Positions 24,275 to 31,861 of a stretch of 39,006 bases of DNA are shown here, one piece after another. Source of the stretch: Flavobacterium orientale (GTDB lineage Bacteria; Bacteroidota; Bacteroidia; Flavobacteriales; Flavobacteriaceae); contig NZ_BMFG01000012.1 in assembly GCF_014638005.1 (NCBI RefSeq), positions 65,730 through 104,735 of the forward strand, given 5' to 3'. Every line of letters begins with the position of its first letter. Position 1 is the stretch's first letter. A program made the translations under genes and the position numbers. The notes below the pieces were generated by a model. The model worked only from the letters and a program-made list of their open reading frames with translations. It was not told the DNA's origin and searched no databases.

Positions 24275-24817
24275 TTAATGGGTGTTCATGTATTCTTCAA
24301 TTTTTTTCACTGCATGATGATACGAAGCCTTTAAAGCTCCCACCGAAGTGGAAAGTAGTTCCGATAATTCTTCGTAATTAATCTCCTGAAAGTACTTCAT
24401 TTTAAAGACCAATTGCTGCTTTTCAGGCAATGTGGCTATCGCTTTTTGAAGTTGTAGCTGAATGGCATCGCCTTCAAAATAGACATCAGATTCCAAATTG
24501 TTGAGGTGTTTGTTTTGAACTTCTTCAGAACTGATGGTGTTCATTTTAGCTCTTTTATTGATAAACGTTATCGCTTCATTAGTAGCAATTCTGTAAATCC
24601 AAGAAAATAATTTGCTTTCCCCTTTAAAGGTATGAATATTGCGAAAAACTTTTATAAACGTGTTTTGCAACACATCATCGGTATCATCGTGATTTAAAAC
24701 AATGGTTCTGATATGACTGTAAAGCGGTTTTTGGTAGTCAAGAATAAGCTGCTCAAAAGCCCTGTTTTGAGTTTTTGGGTCTAAAAGGGCCGCAATAATT
24801 TCTTTTTCGTCTTTCAA
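24275..24817 (-). CDS. ECF-type RNA polymerase sigma factor
   Basis: The 180-aa protein has sigma region 2 (about 20-85: LILDYQKPLYSHIRTIV, DTDDVLQNTFIKVFRNIHTF, FSWIYRIATNEAITFINKR) and region 4 (about 120-175: LPEKQQLVFKMKYFQEINYE, then ELSELLSTSVGALKASYHHA). It should direct transcription of an envelope-stress-like regulon and probably its own operon, with the membrane protein downstream as its likely inhibitor. A TACATTTG promoter box is 28 bp upstream, which is a housekeeping-type box. Confidence 0.93.
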   Translation of the reverse strand: MKDEKEIIAALLDPKTQNRAFEQLILDYQKPLYSHIRTIVLNHDDTDDVLQNTFIKVFRNIHTFKGESKLFSWIYRIATNEAITFINKRAKMNTISSEEVQNKHLNNLESDVYFEGDAIQLQLQKAIATLPEKQQLVFKMKYFQEINYEELSELLSTSVGALKASYHHAVKKIEEYMNTH

Positions 24818-24845
24818 AATCCGTATTTGACAGTTTAGACTTTCT

Positions 24846-24853
24846 CAAATGTA
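24846..24853 (-). promoter_or_regulatory. -7 promoter element of the sigma factor operon
   Basis: The minus strand reads TACATTTG, 28 bp upstream of the sigma factor ATG. Confidence 0.55.
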
Positions 24854-24886
24854 AAAGGTTTAAAAATTACGAAACTTTCTCGTTGA

Positions 24887-25936
24887 TTAGTCCAATTGTT
24901 CTGTAATAACAGGAGGTGGCGGAATTGGATTACTAGTCCGAATAGGCAGATATAGCTCCGTTACCCAATGTGAAGGTTTGTTAGATTGCAAATAATTTTG
25001 CACATAAATTTCCAAATGCTGTGACGGATTAGCAAGGTCTATGTTATTGGTTTTGCAATAAGCTAACAGTGCTGCCCAAGCTTTTTCAATATGCAAATAA
25101 TCACCGGTAAACGTCGCTTTAACCGCCTGAAAACGTTCGCTCTTGCCATAAGTGATTTCACTTTCAGGACTTGTAAAAATTTCCTCGTTGATAGGATAAC
25201 ACATTTTTACCTGCATTTCCTTTTTGTCCGTCGGGGTACTTTCAAAAAAGCATAATGGATTCCCGCTCATTTCCAGTTCGAACTCTTCAAAAAAGGTAGC
25301 ACTTTTCGACAAATAGGAAGGCATATTGGCATAAAAATCGGCTTTTGCAACAGATTTCATTTGTTGTAGAAAGGCCATTTCCGGCACTTCCACAATTCCG
25401 TTTACGGTAATTTCAAAATGATTGAGTTCGGCCAATAACACCTTGTCAAGCTGATCCAACGTTTTGCTCATGTCTCTGGCAATTGTTCTAAAACTACCCA
25501 AACCGATGAGTTTTAAAAAACGTTCTTTGAAACCTAGATTCCCTTTGATTTTCCACGAAACTTTAGTGTTCTTTTGTGCTGTGGAAAAATGCCATTGCGA
25601 ACTTATTTTAGCTCCATTCCAATTCAGGTTTTGAGTAATTGAATCGTAAGCTGTAGTTTTTTCGGTAGCAAACGAAATGGCATCCCACGTTGCAAATGAC
25701 GCTTCACCATAAGTTATATCAGACTGTTTTGTGGGAGCTTTGGCATCCTCAGCATATAAAACCAAAAAAGAGGGCCAATTTGAATAATCGTTGACATAGT
25801 TAAAAATGACGTTTTTTTGAAAAGCAATAGTTTTGCTTTTTTCAACTTCAAACGCACCATTTTGGGTGTAAACAAAAATAGCAGCCGCTGCAAAAAGCAA
25901 CACCAACAACATCAAAATATATTTTATAATTCGCAT
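24887..25936 (-). CDS. Membrane-anchored SRPBCC plus GyrI-like domain protein
   Basis: The 349-aa product has an N-terminal membrane helix (4-24), an SRPBCC/START-like domain (about 30-165) with NYVNDYSNWPSFLVLY and TKVSWKIKGNLGFKERFLKL, and a second domain (about 170-340) resembling GyrI/AraC-E small-molecule-binding folds (FQAVKATFTGDYLHIEKAWA). A proline-rich tail (PPPPVITEQ) closes it. Both domains are ligand-binding folds without visible catalytic residues. It follows a 62-aa membrane protein by 22 bp. The function is unknown. Confidence 0.78.
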   Translation of the reverse strand: MRIIKYILMLLVLLFAAAAIFVYTQNGAFEVEKSKTIAFQKNVIFNYVNDYSNWPSFLVLYAEDAKAPTKQSDITYGEASFATWDAISFATEKTTAYDSITQNLNWNGAKISSQWHFSTAQKNTKVSWKIKGNLGFKERFLKLIGLGSFRTIARDMSKTLDQLDKVLLAELNHFEITVNGIVEVPEMAFLQQMKSVAKADFYANMPSYLSKSATFFEEFELEMSGNPLCFFESTPTDKKEMQVKMCYPINEEIFTSPESEITYGKSERFQAVKATFTGDYLHIEKAWAALLAYCKTNNIDLANPSQHLEIYVQNYLQSNKPSHWVTELYLPIRTSNPIPPPPVITEQLD

Positions 25937-25958
25937 CAGAATGGAAATTTAGGAGGTC

Positions 25959-26147
25959 TTATTTTTTTAGAAAATATTTAATCACAAAAAGTAAAGCAAT
26001 GAACAACAGGAATCCAATGACAACTTTACCACTGCCTTTAAAATGAAAGCGATGCAGTTTTACATCTTTTCGATAGGAGTAAATGAGTACACCAATAAAA
26101 GTGATCGCAAATAAAACAGCAAAAATGAGTTGTCCTTTTGTAAACAT
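25959..26147 (-). CDS. Small two-helix membrane protein
   Basis: The 62-aa product is two hydrophobic helices (about 6-24 and 42-60) joined by a basic loop (RKDVKLHRFHFKG). It is the first gene of a two-gene operon with the SRPBCC/GyrI-like protein, and a promoter with TTG-N18-TACTTTTG lies upstream, which supports that it is real. No family function is known to me. Confidence 0.7.
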   Translation of the reverse strand: MFTKGQLIFAVLFAITFIGVLIYSYRKDVKLHRFHFKGSGKVVIGFLLFIALLFVIKYFLKK

Positions 26148-26167
26148 GGGATAAAATTACTTTTCAA

Positions 26168-26196
26168 CAAAAGTAGTTAATTGTTTTTTAAACCAA
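26168..26196 (-). promoter_or_regulatory. Promoter of the small membrane protein operon
   Basis: On the minus strand TTG (26194-26196), an 18-bp spacer and TACTTTTG (26168-26175) precede the ATG at 26147 by 20 bp. Confidence 0.65.
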
Positions 26197-26253
26197 AGCA
26201 ATTTAGCTATCGGGAAATGCATTAATTTTAAGCATTCCTATAAACTGCAAACT

Positions 26254-26637
26254 ATGAAAGAACAAATTAATGCCGTGATCGAATTTCATACGGCTTTTCA
26301 AATCGGACATAAAGAACAACCTTCTGTACATTTGGGTGAAAATAAAAACCTATTGCGGTACAATTTAATGAAAGAAGAAAATGAGGAATACCTCGAAGCC
26401 GCCATGAATAATGACATTGTAGAAGTGGCCGATGCCTTGGGTGACATGCTCTACATCTTATGCGGAACCATCATCGAACACGGTTTGCAACACAAAATTG
26501 AAGAAGTTTTCAACGAAATACAACGCAGTAACATGAGCAAACTCGGCGAAGATGGTAAACCCATTTACAGAGAAGACGGCAAAGTGATGAAAGGACCCAA
26601 TTATTTCCGACCTAATTTTGAGGAGATTTTTAGATAA
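26254..26637 (+). CDS. MazG-like nucleotide pyrophosphohydrolase
   Basis: The 127-aa all-helical product has the two-metal motif of the MazG/HisE-type NTP pyrophosphohydrolases: KEENEEYLEAA (ExxE-type) followed by EVADALGDMLY (ExxxD-type) one helix later. A C-terminal segment GEDGKPIYREDGKVMKGPNY is typical of the phosphoribosyl-ATP pyrophosphohydrolase-like subgroup. It probably cleans up non-canonical nucleotides, or acts on a related pyrophosphate substrate. It is convergent with the ilvE tail; a bidirectional terminator overlaps its stop. Confidence 0.85.
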   Translation: MKEQINAVIEFHTAFQIGHKEQPSVHLGENKNLLRYNLMKEENEEYLEAAMNNDIVEVADALGDMLYILCGTIIEHGLQHKIEEVFNEIQRSNMSKLGEDGKPIYREDGKVMKGPNYFRPNFEEIFR

Positions 26638-26665
26638 AAAAAATCCTCTTTTTCAAGAGGATTTT
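26636..26665. terminator. Bidirectional terminator between mazG-like gene and ilvE fragment
   Basis: AAAATCCTCTT and AAGAGGATTTT form an 11-bp stem with TTTC loop. An eight-A run on the left gives a T8 tract for the minus strand; the right side gives a short T-rich tract for the plus strand. Confidence 0.85.
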
Positions 26666-26668
26666 AAT

Positions 26669-26926
26669 TTACTTTACCTTGACTGTCCAACCAAAAGTGT
26701 CGTCGTCAATTTTATACTGAATATTAGTTAATTTTTCTTTTAGCAACAACGCAAAAGAATTTTCTAATTTGGGTAACTCATAATAGGTATCTTGATACGA
26801 AAATCCAACAACAGGATTAACAACGGCAGCAGTGCCCGCTCCAAAAATTTCCATTAACGAACCGTCTTTTGACGCTTCAATAAGTTCGGAGACCAATACA
26901 GAACGTACTTCTACTGCAATGCCTTC
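26669..26926 (-). pseudogene. Duplicated 3' end of ilvE (last 85 codons)
   Basis: The reading frame encodes the last 85 residues of the intact IlvE at 27125-28195, with identical protein sequence. The nucleotide match runs from 26652 to 26926 against 27108 to 27382 (275 bp) with two differences, both synonymous. Upstream of 26926 the similarity ends abruptly and an in-frame TGA follows at once, so no start codon fits. The copy also carries the stop and the start of the terminator. It is a recent partial duplication, not a separate gene. Confidence 0.92.
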
Positions 26927-27107
26927 TCAGCTTCCCTAAGTCTGTCAGTTAGCAAGTCGCTCGGCGAATGTCTCTGACTTCGACGCAAAAATTCAACTTT
27001 TTTATAAAATCCGCAAAAATCCGCAAAAATCTGTTTCAATCCGTCTAATCCGTGGCTAAAAAAAACTTTATTCACAACTACTAAATCCAAAAAAAATCCC
27101 CTTGAAA
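26927..27107. other. Foreign-looking spacer between ilvE 3' copies
   Basis: The 181 bp between the duplicate tails are not ilvE. They contain aagtctgtcagttagcaagt with partially complementary gactt sequences, and then 'ccgcaaaaatccgcaaaaat' and 'ttcaatccgtctaatccgtgg', which belong to the dispersed family at 1-309 and 30161-30368. No gene is seen. Confidence 0.65.
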
Positions 27108-27121
27108 TTCAAGAGGATTTT
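27089..27121 (-). terminator. Terminator of intact ilvE
   Basis: On the minus strand AAAATCCTCTTG pairs with CAAGGGGATTTT (one mismatch), followed by T8. It lies just after the ilvE stop codon at 27125. Confidence 0.82.
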
Positions 27122-27124
27122 AAT

Positions 27125-28195
27125 TTACTTTACCTTGACCGTCCAACCAAAAGTGTCGTCGTCAATTTTATACTGAATATTAGTTAATTTTTCTTTTAGC
27201 AACAACGCAAAAGAATTTTCTAATTTGGGTAACTCATAATAGGTATCTTGATACGAAAATCCAACAACAGGATTAACAACGGCAGCAGTGCCCGCTCCAA
27301 AGATTTCCATTAACGAACCGTCTTTTGACGCTTCAATAAGTTCGGAGACCAATACAGAACGTACTTCTACTGCAATGCCTTCCTTTTTCGCAATTTCAAT
27401 CAAGCTTTTTCGGGTAACACCATCCAAAATTCGTTCGCTCGTAGGTGCCGTATATAAGGTGTCTTTTATTCTAAAAAACAAATTCATCGTGCCGGCTTCT
27501 TCCAATTTGGTATGCGTAGCATCATCGGTCCAAATAATTTGCTGAAACCCTTTTTCATTAGCCAGTTTGGTAGGGTAGAATTGAGCAGAATAATTTCCTG
27601 CCGCTTTTGCAGCTCCAATCCCGCCATTTGCCGCTCTACTGTAATGTTCCGCAATGATTACTTTCACTTCTCCCGAATAATAAGAACGAGCAGGAGACAA
27701 AATAATCATAAAACGATATTGTGTCGACGGTTGTGCTATAACTCCCGTTCCAATCGCAATCATAAACGGACGAATATATAAAGAGTTGCCTTTTCCTTTT
27801 TTAACCCAATCTTTTTCAATTTTTAAAATTTCATGCAAACCATTGATGAAAATTTCTTCCGGTATTTCCGGCATCGCCAATCGCTTGGCAGAATGATTGA
27901 AACGTTTGTGGTTTTCATCGGGACGGAATAACCAAACAGCATCGTTTTCATCTTTGTAGGCCTTCATACCTTCAAAGATGGCTTGTCCATAATGAAAAAC
28001 TTTGGCCGAAGGGTCAATTAAAAAAGGTTCATAAGGTTTTATAAGCGGTTTTTCCCAGGCTCCATTTTTATAATCACAAATAAGCATGTGGTCCGTGAAA
28101 ATGTTTCCAAAAGTGAGGTTTTCAAAATCAACAGCGTCTATTTTTGAGGTCGAAGCCCTAACTATATCGATTTCGTTGGTAGTGTTTGAAGTCAT
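27125..28195 (-). CDS. ilvE: Branched-chain amino acid aminotransferase
   Basis: IlvE interconverts Leu/Ile/Val and their 2-oxo acids with 2-oxoglutarate, using pyridoxal phosphate. The 356-aa product is a class IV aminotransferase of the BCAT type: HYGQAIFEGMKAY, RPFMIAIGTG, the PLP lysine Lys197 in GAAKAAGNYSAQ, KLEEAGTMNLFF and the phosphate-binding GAGTAAVVNP. Its 3' 275 bp are duplicated downstream (26652-26926). It is monocistronic. A possible promoter box at 28296-28303 gives a leader of about 95 nt; I saw no leader peptide or T-box there. Confidence 0.96.
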   Translation of the reverse strand: MTSNTTNEIDIVRASTSKIDAVDFENLTFGNIFTDHMLICDYKNGAWEKPLIKPYEPFLIDPSAKVFHYGQAIFEGMKAYKDENDAVWLFRPDENHKRFNHSAKRLAMPEIPEEIFINGLHEILKIEKDWVKKGKGNSLYIRPFMIAIGTGVIAQPSTQYRFMIILSPARSYYSGEVKVIIAEHYSRAANGGIGAAKAAGNYSAQFYPTKLANEKGFQQIIWTDDATHTKLEEAGTMNLFFRIKDTLYTAPTSERILDGVTRKSLIEIAKKEGIAVEVRSVLVSELIEASKDGSLMEIFGAGTAAVVNPVVGFSYQDTYYELPKLENSFALLLKEKLTNIQYKIDDDTFGWTVKVK

Positions 28196-28295
28196 TAAAA
28201 TGGTTTTATTTTATATTATATGCTGATAATTAGTTGTTTTTTAGGTGGTTATGCCTCATAAACAACTTTTGACTGATTGAATTGTTCAGATTTTG

Positions 28296-28303
28296 CTAAA
28301 GTA
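28296..28303 (-). promoter_or_regulatory. Possible -7 element of ilvE
   Basis: The minus strand reads TACTTTAG, one mismatch from TAnnTTTG, about 100 bp before the ilvE ATG. Confidence 0.35.
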
Positions 28304-28453
28304 AAAAAATTAAATAGTTTTTTAGGCTATTTCGGTTACTATTTTGAAAATCACCTTTGGTTTTTACGGCAATTTCATAATGAATACTGATTCTAAATTT
28401 TAGATAATTTACAAAATAGTTAGACTTTTAGGATTTGATTTGACTATTCTGTT

Positions 28454-28461
28454 TATTTTTG
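28454..28461 (+). promoter_or_regulatory. -7 promoter element of the DUF4920 operon
   Basis: The plus strand reads TATTTTTG with TTG at 28435-28437 (16-bp spacer), and the ATG follows 25 bp downstream. Confidence 0.6.
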
Positions 28462-28486
28462 CAGCATCGTATAAAAATTATAGAAA

Positions 28487-28975
28487 ATGAAAAAAATTAT
28501 TTTATCGCTTTTAGTTGTCACAAGTTTAATGGCATGCAAAAAAAACGAACCAACCGAAGTTACACCTGAATTTGCCTATGCTTCTTTTGGAGATAGCATT
28601 ACGGCAGAAGGAACATTAACTAAAGAAGAACTTCTAGATAAATATACCAATTTAAAAGAAGGGGATACCATTGAAGTAAAATTTGCTTCTGTAATCAAAG
28701 ACGTATGTCAAAAGAAAGGATGTTGGATGAATGTGGATTTAGGGGAAGATAAAAAGGCCTTCATTCGCTTTAAAGATTACGGATTTTTTATGCCGCTAAA
28801 TGCCGCAGGAAGCGAAGCGATTATGAATGGTAAAGCTTTTGTTTCTGTGGAGTCGGTGGATGTTTTGAAACATTATGCCAAAGATGCCGGAAAATCCCAA
28901 GAAGAAATTGATGCCATCACAGAACCGGAAGTAACCTATTCTTTTACGGCCAACGGTGTTTTAATTAAAGAATAA
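28487..28975 (+). CDS. DUF4920 lipoprotein
   Basis: The 162-aa product has a lipoprotein signal (LVVTSLMAC, Cys17) and a small beta domain with YASFGDSITAEGTLTKEELL, the VIKDVCQKKGCWMNVDL segment containing a Cys-x4-Cys pair, and FIRFKDYGFFMPLN, typical of DUF4920. The family is uncharacterised; the Cys pair next to Trp/Met could bind metal or heme-related ligands (inference). Its TAA stop overlaps the next ATG by one base (TAATG), coupling it to a CxxCH lipoprotein. Confidence 0.85.
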   Translation: MKKIILSLLVVTSLMACKKNEPTEVTPEFAYASFGDSITAEGTLTKEELLDKYTNLKEGDTIEVKFASVIKDVCQKKGCWMNVDLGEDKKAFIRFKDYGFFMPLNAAGSEAIMNGKAFVSVESVDVLKHYAKDAGKSQEEIDAITEPEVTYSFTANGVLIKE

Positions 28976-29430
28976 TGAATAACATAAATAACCTGCTTGT
29001 CCTTTTATTGGTAGTAGTTTTTAGCTCCTGCAAAGAGACACCTGCAGTAGAACCGGATAAGGAAACCACTACTACCGAAAAGAAAAACTTTGAAATGTAT
29101 AACATGTCAGAAATGGCATTGCTTATGGAGCAAATGTATGTGGACAACGAACGATTGAAAAACCGAATCATAAACGGGGAAGAGGTAGGTGAATTTCCAA
29201 CGCATTTTTCAAAAATTCACAGTTCAATCATGACCGATCCTTCGGAAAACGATGCCTTTTTTAAAGAACAATCGGTCTTGTTTTTGAAAGCTCAGGAACA
29301 AATTTATGCCGATCCTGAAAATGCTGCAACACATTACAACAATGCCATTCAAGCCTGTATCAGTTGCCACGAAGTAAAATGTGGCGGCCCGATTCCCAGA
29401 ATAAAAAAATTAGTAATTACCACAAAATAA
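28975..29430 (+). CDS. Lipoprotein with c-type heme motif
   Basis: The 151-aa product has a lipoprotein signal (VVVFSSC, Cys about 19) and a helical mature part (NMSEMALLMEQMYVDNERL) ending in ACISCHEVKCGGPIPRIKKL. CISCH is a CxxCH heme c attachment motif, so this is probably a small monoheme cytochrome-like protein anchored outside the cytoplasm. The fold looks like cytochrome c' helices with the heme motif at the C-terminus. Translation is coupled to the DUF4920 gene, suggesting a shared redox or metal role. Confidence 0.75.
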   Translation: MNNINNLLVLLLVVVFSSCKETPAVEPDKETTTTEKKNFEMYNMSEMALLMEQMYVDNERLKNRIINGEEVGEFPTHFSKIHSSIMTDPSENDAFFKEQSVLFLKAQEQIYADPENAATHYNNAIQACISCHEVKCGGPIPRIKKLVITTK

Positions 29431-29457
29431 TGTAACTTTCGGGTTACATTTTTTTTT
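29430..29457 (+). terminator. Terminator immediately upstream of mnmD
   Basis: ATGTAAC and GTTACAT pair around TTTCGG, followed by a run of nine T (29449-29457). It ends three bases before the mnmD ATG (29461), an unusual position. Confidence 0.78.
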
Positions 29458-29460
29458 ACC

Positions 29461-30123
29461 ATGAAACGAGAAATTTTTATAACAACAGATGGCTCCACAT
29501 CCATTCACATTCCGGAATGGGGGGAAAGCTATCATTCCAAACACGGAGCCATTCAAGAAGCCCAACATGTATTTATAAAAAATGGGTTTTCAATGTGTCG
29601 GGACGAAACAATCGCCATTTTGGAAATTGGCTTTGGAACGGGCTTAAATGCGTTCATCACATTTTTAGAAGCAACCAAAACCAAACAAACTGTTGAGTAT
29701 GTGGGAGTGGAAGGTTTTCCAATCTCCGAGGAAGAAGCCCTGAAAATGAACTATGTTTCTGAATTAAAAGCTACCGAATTTGAAGCTGTTTTTAAAGTAT
29801 TTCACAAATCAGAATGGGACCAACGTATCGCAATTACGCCCACTTTTAATCTGACAAAACGCAAACAACTTTTTGATCAAATCAACGATATCGAGCAATT
29901 TAACTTGATTTATTTTGACGCTTTTGGATATCGGGTACAACCGGAATTGTGGAGCTTAGCGATTTTCCAACGCATGTATGCTGCCTTGAAGCAGGGAGGA
30001 ATTTTGGTTACCTATGCCTGTCGCGGCCCCATAAAAAACGCCATGAAAGAAGCCGGTTTTCAAATTGAAAAATTAGCCGGACCACCGGGTAAACGGGAAA
30101 TGTTGAGAGGTACAAAAGTGTGA
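29461..30123 (+). CDS. mnmD: tRNA 5-methylaminomethyl-2-thiouridine methyltransferase MnmD
   Basis: MnmD methylates the wobble uridine (nm5s2U to mnm5s2U) of certain tRNAs. The 220-aa product is the stand-alone MnmD domain, not fused to the MnmC FAD oxidase: SYHSKHGAIQEAQHVFI, the SAM motif ILEIGFGTGLNAFI, IYFDAFGYRVQPELWS and TYACRGPIKNAMKEAGF, GPPGKREMLRG at the end. The start at 29461 gives the family N-terminus. A terminator hairpin lies just upstream, so it may need its own promoter or partial read-through; TAACTTTC within that hairpin is a weak box. Confidence 0.92.
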   Translation: MKREIFITTDGSTSIHIPEWGESYHSKHGAIQEAQHVFIKNGFSMCRDETIAILEIGFGTGLNAFITFLEATKTKQTVEYVGVEGFPISEEEALKMNYVSELKATEFEAVFKVFHKSEWDQRIAITPTFNLTKRKQLFDQINDIEQFNLIYFDAFGYRVQPELWSLAIFQRMYAALKQGGILVTYACRGPIKNAMKEAGFQIEKLAGPPGKREMLRGTKV

Positions 30124-30160
30124 GTCATACTAGTTTGCCTTGTTATTAAATCTGCCCAAT

Positions 30161-30368
30161 CCGCGTTCTAATCTTTTGCGGCTTTGCTCCCGATATTTAT
30201 AAGTATTGCGAGAAATTATAAGTAGCACTATTAAATCCGTTAAAATCCGCGTTTGGCGAAGCCAATCCGCTTCATCCGCGTTCTAATCTTTTGCGACTTT
30301 GCTCCCGATATTTATAAGTATTGCGAGAAATTATAAGTAGCACCATTAAATCCGTTCAATCCGCGTTC
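30161..30368. repeat. 115-bp tandem repeat of the ccgcgtt family
   Basis: ccgcgttctaatcttttgcg starts at 30161 and again at 30276 (period 115). Each unit contains gctcccgatatttataagta and ends with cgagaaattataagtagcac, and the units are joined by tttggcgaagccaatccgc, which is shared with the 139-bp array at 1-309. It lies just after mnmD. Confidence 0.85.
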
Positions 30369-30690
30369 CCATAAAATTCAATTTGTAGGACGAATAAGAA
30401 ACCCTTTAATCCCCTCAAAAACTTCTTTTTCGCCATTGAAAAAGGTTCCATAACAAGCAACATAAAATCATTACCATTTAGCAGATTAGCAATCAGGGCA
30501 AGGGATACCACTCCTAAAGCCTCCAAAAAAAGCAAAGAAAAAGAAAGCCTTTTAGCTAAATTAGAGGATTGGTTAGACTTTAACAATCGTTAAGAAGGAA
30601 GTTAATTTTTTGTTTATTTTCGGCAGCAAACAATTTTATTTAGTACTTTCGAGTTATAATCAATATTACCCAACTACTAAAACTAATTTT
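30369..30690. other. Intergenic region without a supported gene
   Basis: A minus-strand frame (30356-30586) starts inside the repeat and has no family resemblance. A plus-strand frame near 30490-30594 encodes a Lys/Glu-rich peptide without a start codon and may be gene debris. The promoter of the 65-aa gene (TACTTTCG, 30644-30651) is the only functional site I can suggest. Confidence 0.5.
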
Positions 30691-30888
30691 ATGACAAGAC
30701 CAATGTTTGCTTACACGAAGAAAATTCTTGAAAGCGTTAGTTTTGACCCTAAACTGTTTTGTAAAGAACTTGAAAAAGCAATCAAACAATTACTACCTTA
30801 TGAATTGGAACAATTACGCGATTGGCTATTGAGTTACACAAAAGAGAAACCCGAATTGACTTATTGTTTAAATTACGTAGAATTATAA
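30691..30888 (+). CDS. Conserved small protein, unknown function
   Basis: The 65-aa product (MTRPMFAYTKKILESVSFDP at the N-terminus, then a charged amphipathic helix with LEKAIKQLLPYELEQLRDWL) resembles a short hypothetical family I recall in many Bacteroidota. The ATG at 30691 is chosen because a possible TACTTTCG promoter box lies at 30644-30651, inside the longer open frame from 30610. A strong terminator follows, and the gene is convergent with oxyR. No function is assigned. Confidence 0.78.
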   Translation: MTRPMFAYTKKILESVSFDPKLFCKELEKAIKQLLPYELEQLRDWLLSYTKEKPELTYCLNYVEL

Positions 30889-30893
30889 AACTA

Positions 30894-30919
30894 AAGGAGC
30901 TTAAACGGCTCCTTTTTTT
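30894..30919. terminator. Terminator between the 65-aa gene and oxyR
   Basis: AAGGAGC and GCTCCTT form a 7-bp GC-containing stem around TTAAACG, followed by T7. It ends next to the oxyR stop (30921) on the other strand. Confidence 0.85.
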
Positions 30920-30920
30920 A

Positions 30921-31859
30921 TTATTTCTTCGGACTGATAATCTGAATGTCCTGAAAGGCAATGGCACCTCTAACAACACCGGTGATAACATGGCGAAGGG
31001 CATCGATAATGTGAATTTTCAATTCGTTTTTCGGATAAATCAAACTGACTTCCCTTGCCGGTTTCGGATCCTTAAAATGTTTTAGTTTCCCTTTGTCTTT
31101 TTCCTTTAAATCTAAAGTGTGAAGATAGGGCAGAAGGGTAGTGCCTAAACCCTCATTAGCCAATTTTATTAAGGTTTCAAAACTGCCGCTTTCAATATGA
31201 AAATTAAATTTATCGACAGTACCCGGGTTGTTTTTGCATAAGTTCAAAATACCGTCTCTAAAACAATGGCCATCTTGAAGCAATAAAATTTCATCCAAAA
31301 CCAAATCGGAAACTTCAATTTCTTTCTTCTCAAAAACGGCATGACTCTCAGGAATATAAGCCACAAAAGGCTCATAAAACAAGACCACCTCTTTGATTTT
31401 TTCTTCTTGCAATGGCGTTGCAGCAATCGCAGCATCCAAATGCCCGTTTTTCAATTTGATAATAATTTCGTCAGTGTTTAATTCTTCAATGATTAAATTG
31501 ACTTTTGGATACTTCTTAATAAAATTATTTAAAAACATAGGCAACAGCGTAGGCATAATCGTTGGGATAATTCCCAATCGGAAATCACCGCCAATGAACC
31601 CTTTCTGTTGATCCACAATGTCTTTTATACGGTTAGCCTCATTAACGATGTTTTTGGCCTGGGTAACTATTTTCAAACCAATATCAGTAAGCTGAATGGG
31701 TTTTTTACTTCGGTCAAATATTTGAATACCTAATTCTTCTTCAATTTTTTGTATTTGCATACTTAAAGTGGGCTGCGTAACAAAACATTTTTCGGCTGCT
31801 AAAGTGAAGTTTTTGTGTTCAGCTACCGCCAATACATAATGCAATTGAGTTATTGTCAT
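30921..31859 (-). CDS. oxyR: Hydrogen-peroxide-sensing LysR regulator OxyR
   Basis: The 312-aa LysR-type regulator has an N-terminal winged helix (about 1-60: FTLAAEKCFVTQPTLSMQIQ) and a periplasmic-binding-like sensor domain. The peroxide-reactive pair falls in LLLQDGHCFRDGILNLC: Cys199 and Cys208, the same spacing and, by my count, the same numbering as E. coli OxyR. It should therefore sense H2O2 by disulfide formation. It is divergent from dps, a classic OxyR target, with a palindromic A/T site (31862-31875) between them. Confidence 0.94.
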   Translation of the reverse strand: MTITQLHYVLAVAEHKNFTLAAEKCFVTQPTLSMQIQKIEEELGIQIFDRSKKPIQLTDIGLKIVTQAKNIVNEANRIKDIVDQQKGFIGGDFRLGIIPTIMPTLLPMFLNNFIKKYPKVNLIIEELNTDEIIIKLKNGHLDAAIAATPLQEEKIKEVVLFYEPFVAYIPESHAVFEKKEIEVSDLVLDEILLLQDGHCFRDGILNLCKNNPGTVDKFNFHIESGSFETLIKLANEGLGTTLLPYLHTLDLKEKDKGKLKHFKDPKPAREVSLIYPKNELKIHIIDALRHVITGVVRGAIAFQDIQIISPKK

Positions 31860-31861
31860 GG

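Noticed and set aside
26669..26896. Separate 75-aa gene
   Set aside because: It is identical to the IlvE C-terminus, lacks a proper start and is part of a 275-bp duplication.
28196..28486. Leader peptide attenuator or T-box for ilvE
   Set aside because: No short ORF rich in Leu/Ile/Val codons and no T-box sequence was seen upstream of ilvE.
30356..30586. Minus-strand 76-aa ORF
   Set aside because: It overlaps the dispersed repeat, resembles no family, and looks like the complement of Lys/Glu-rich debris on the other strand.
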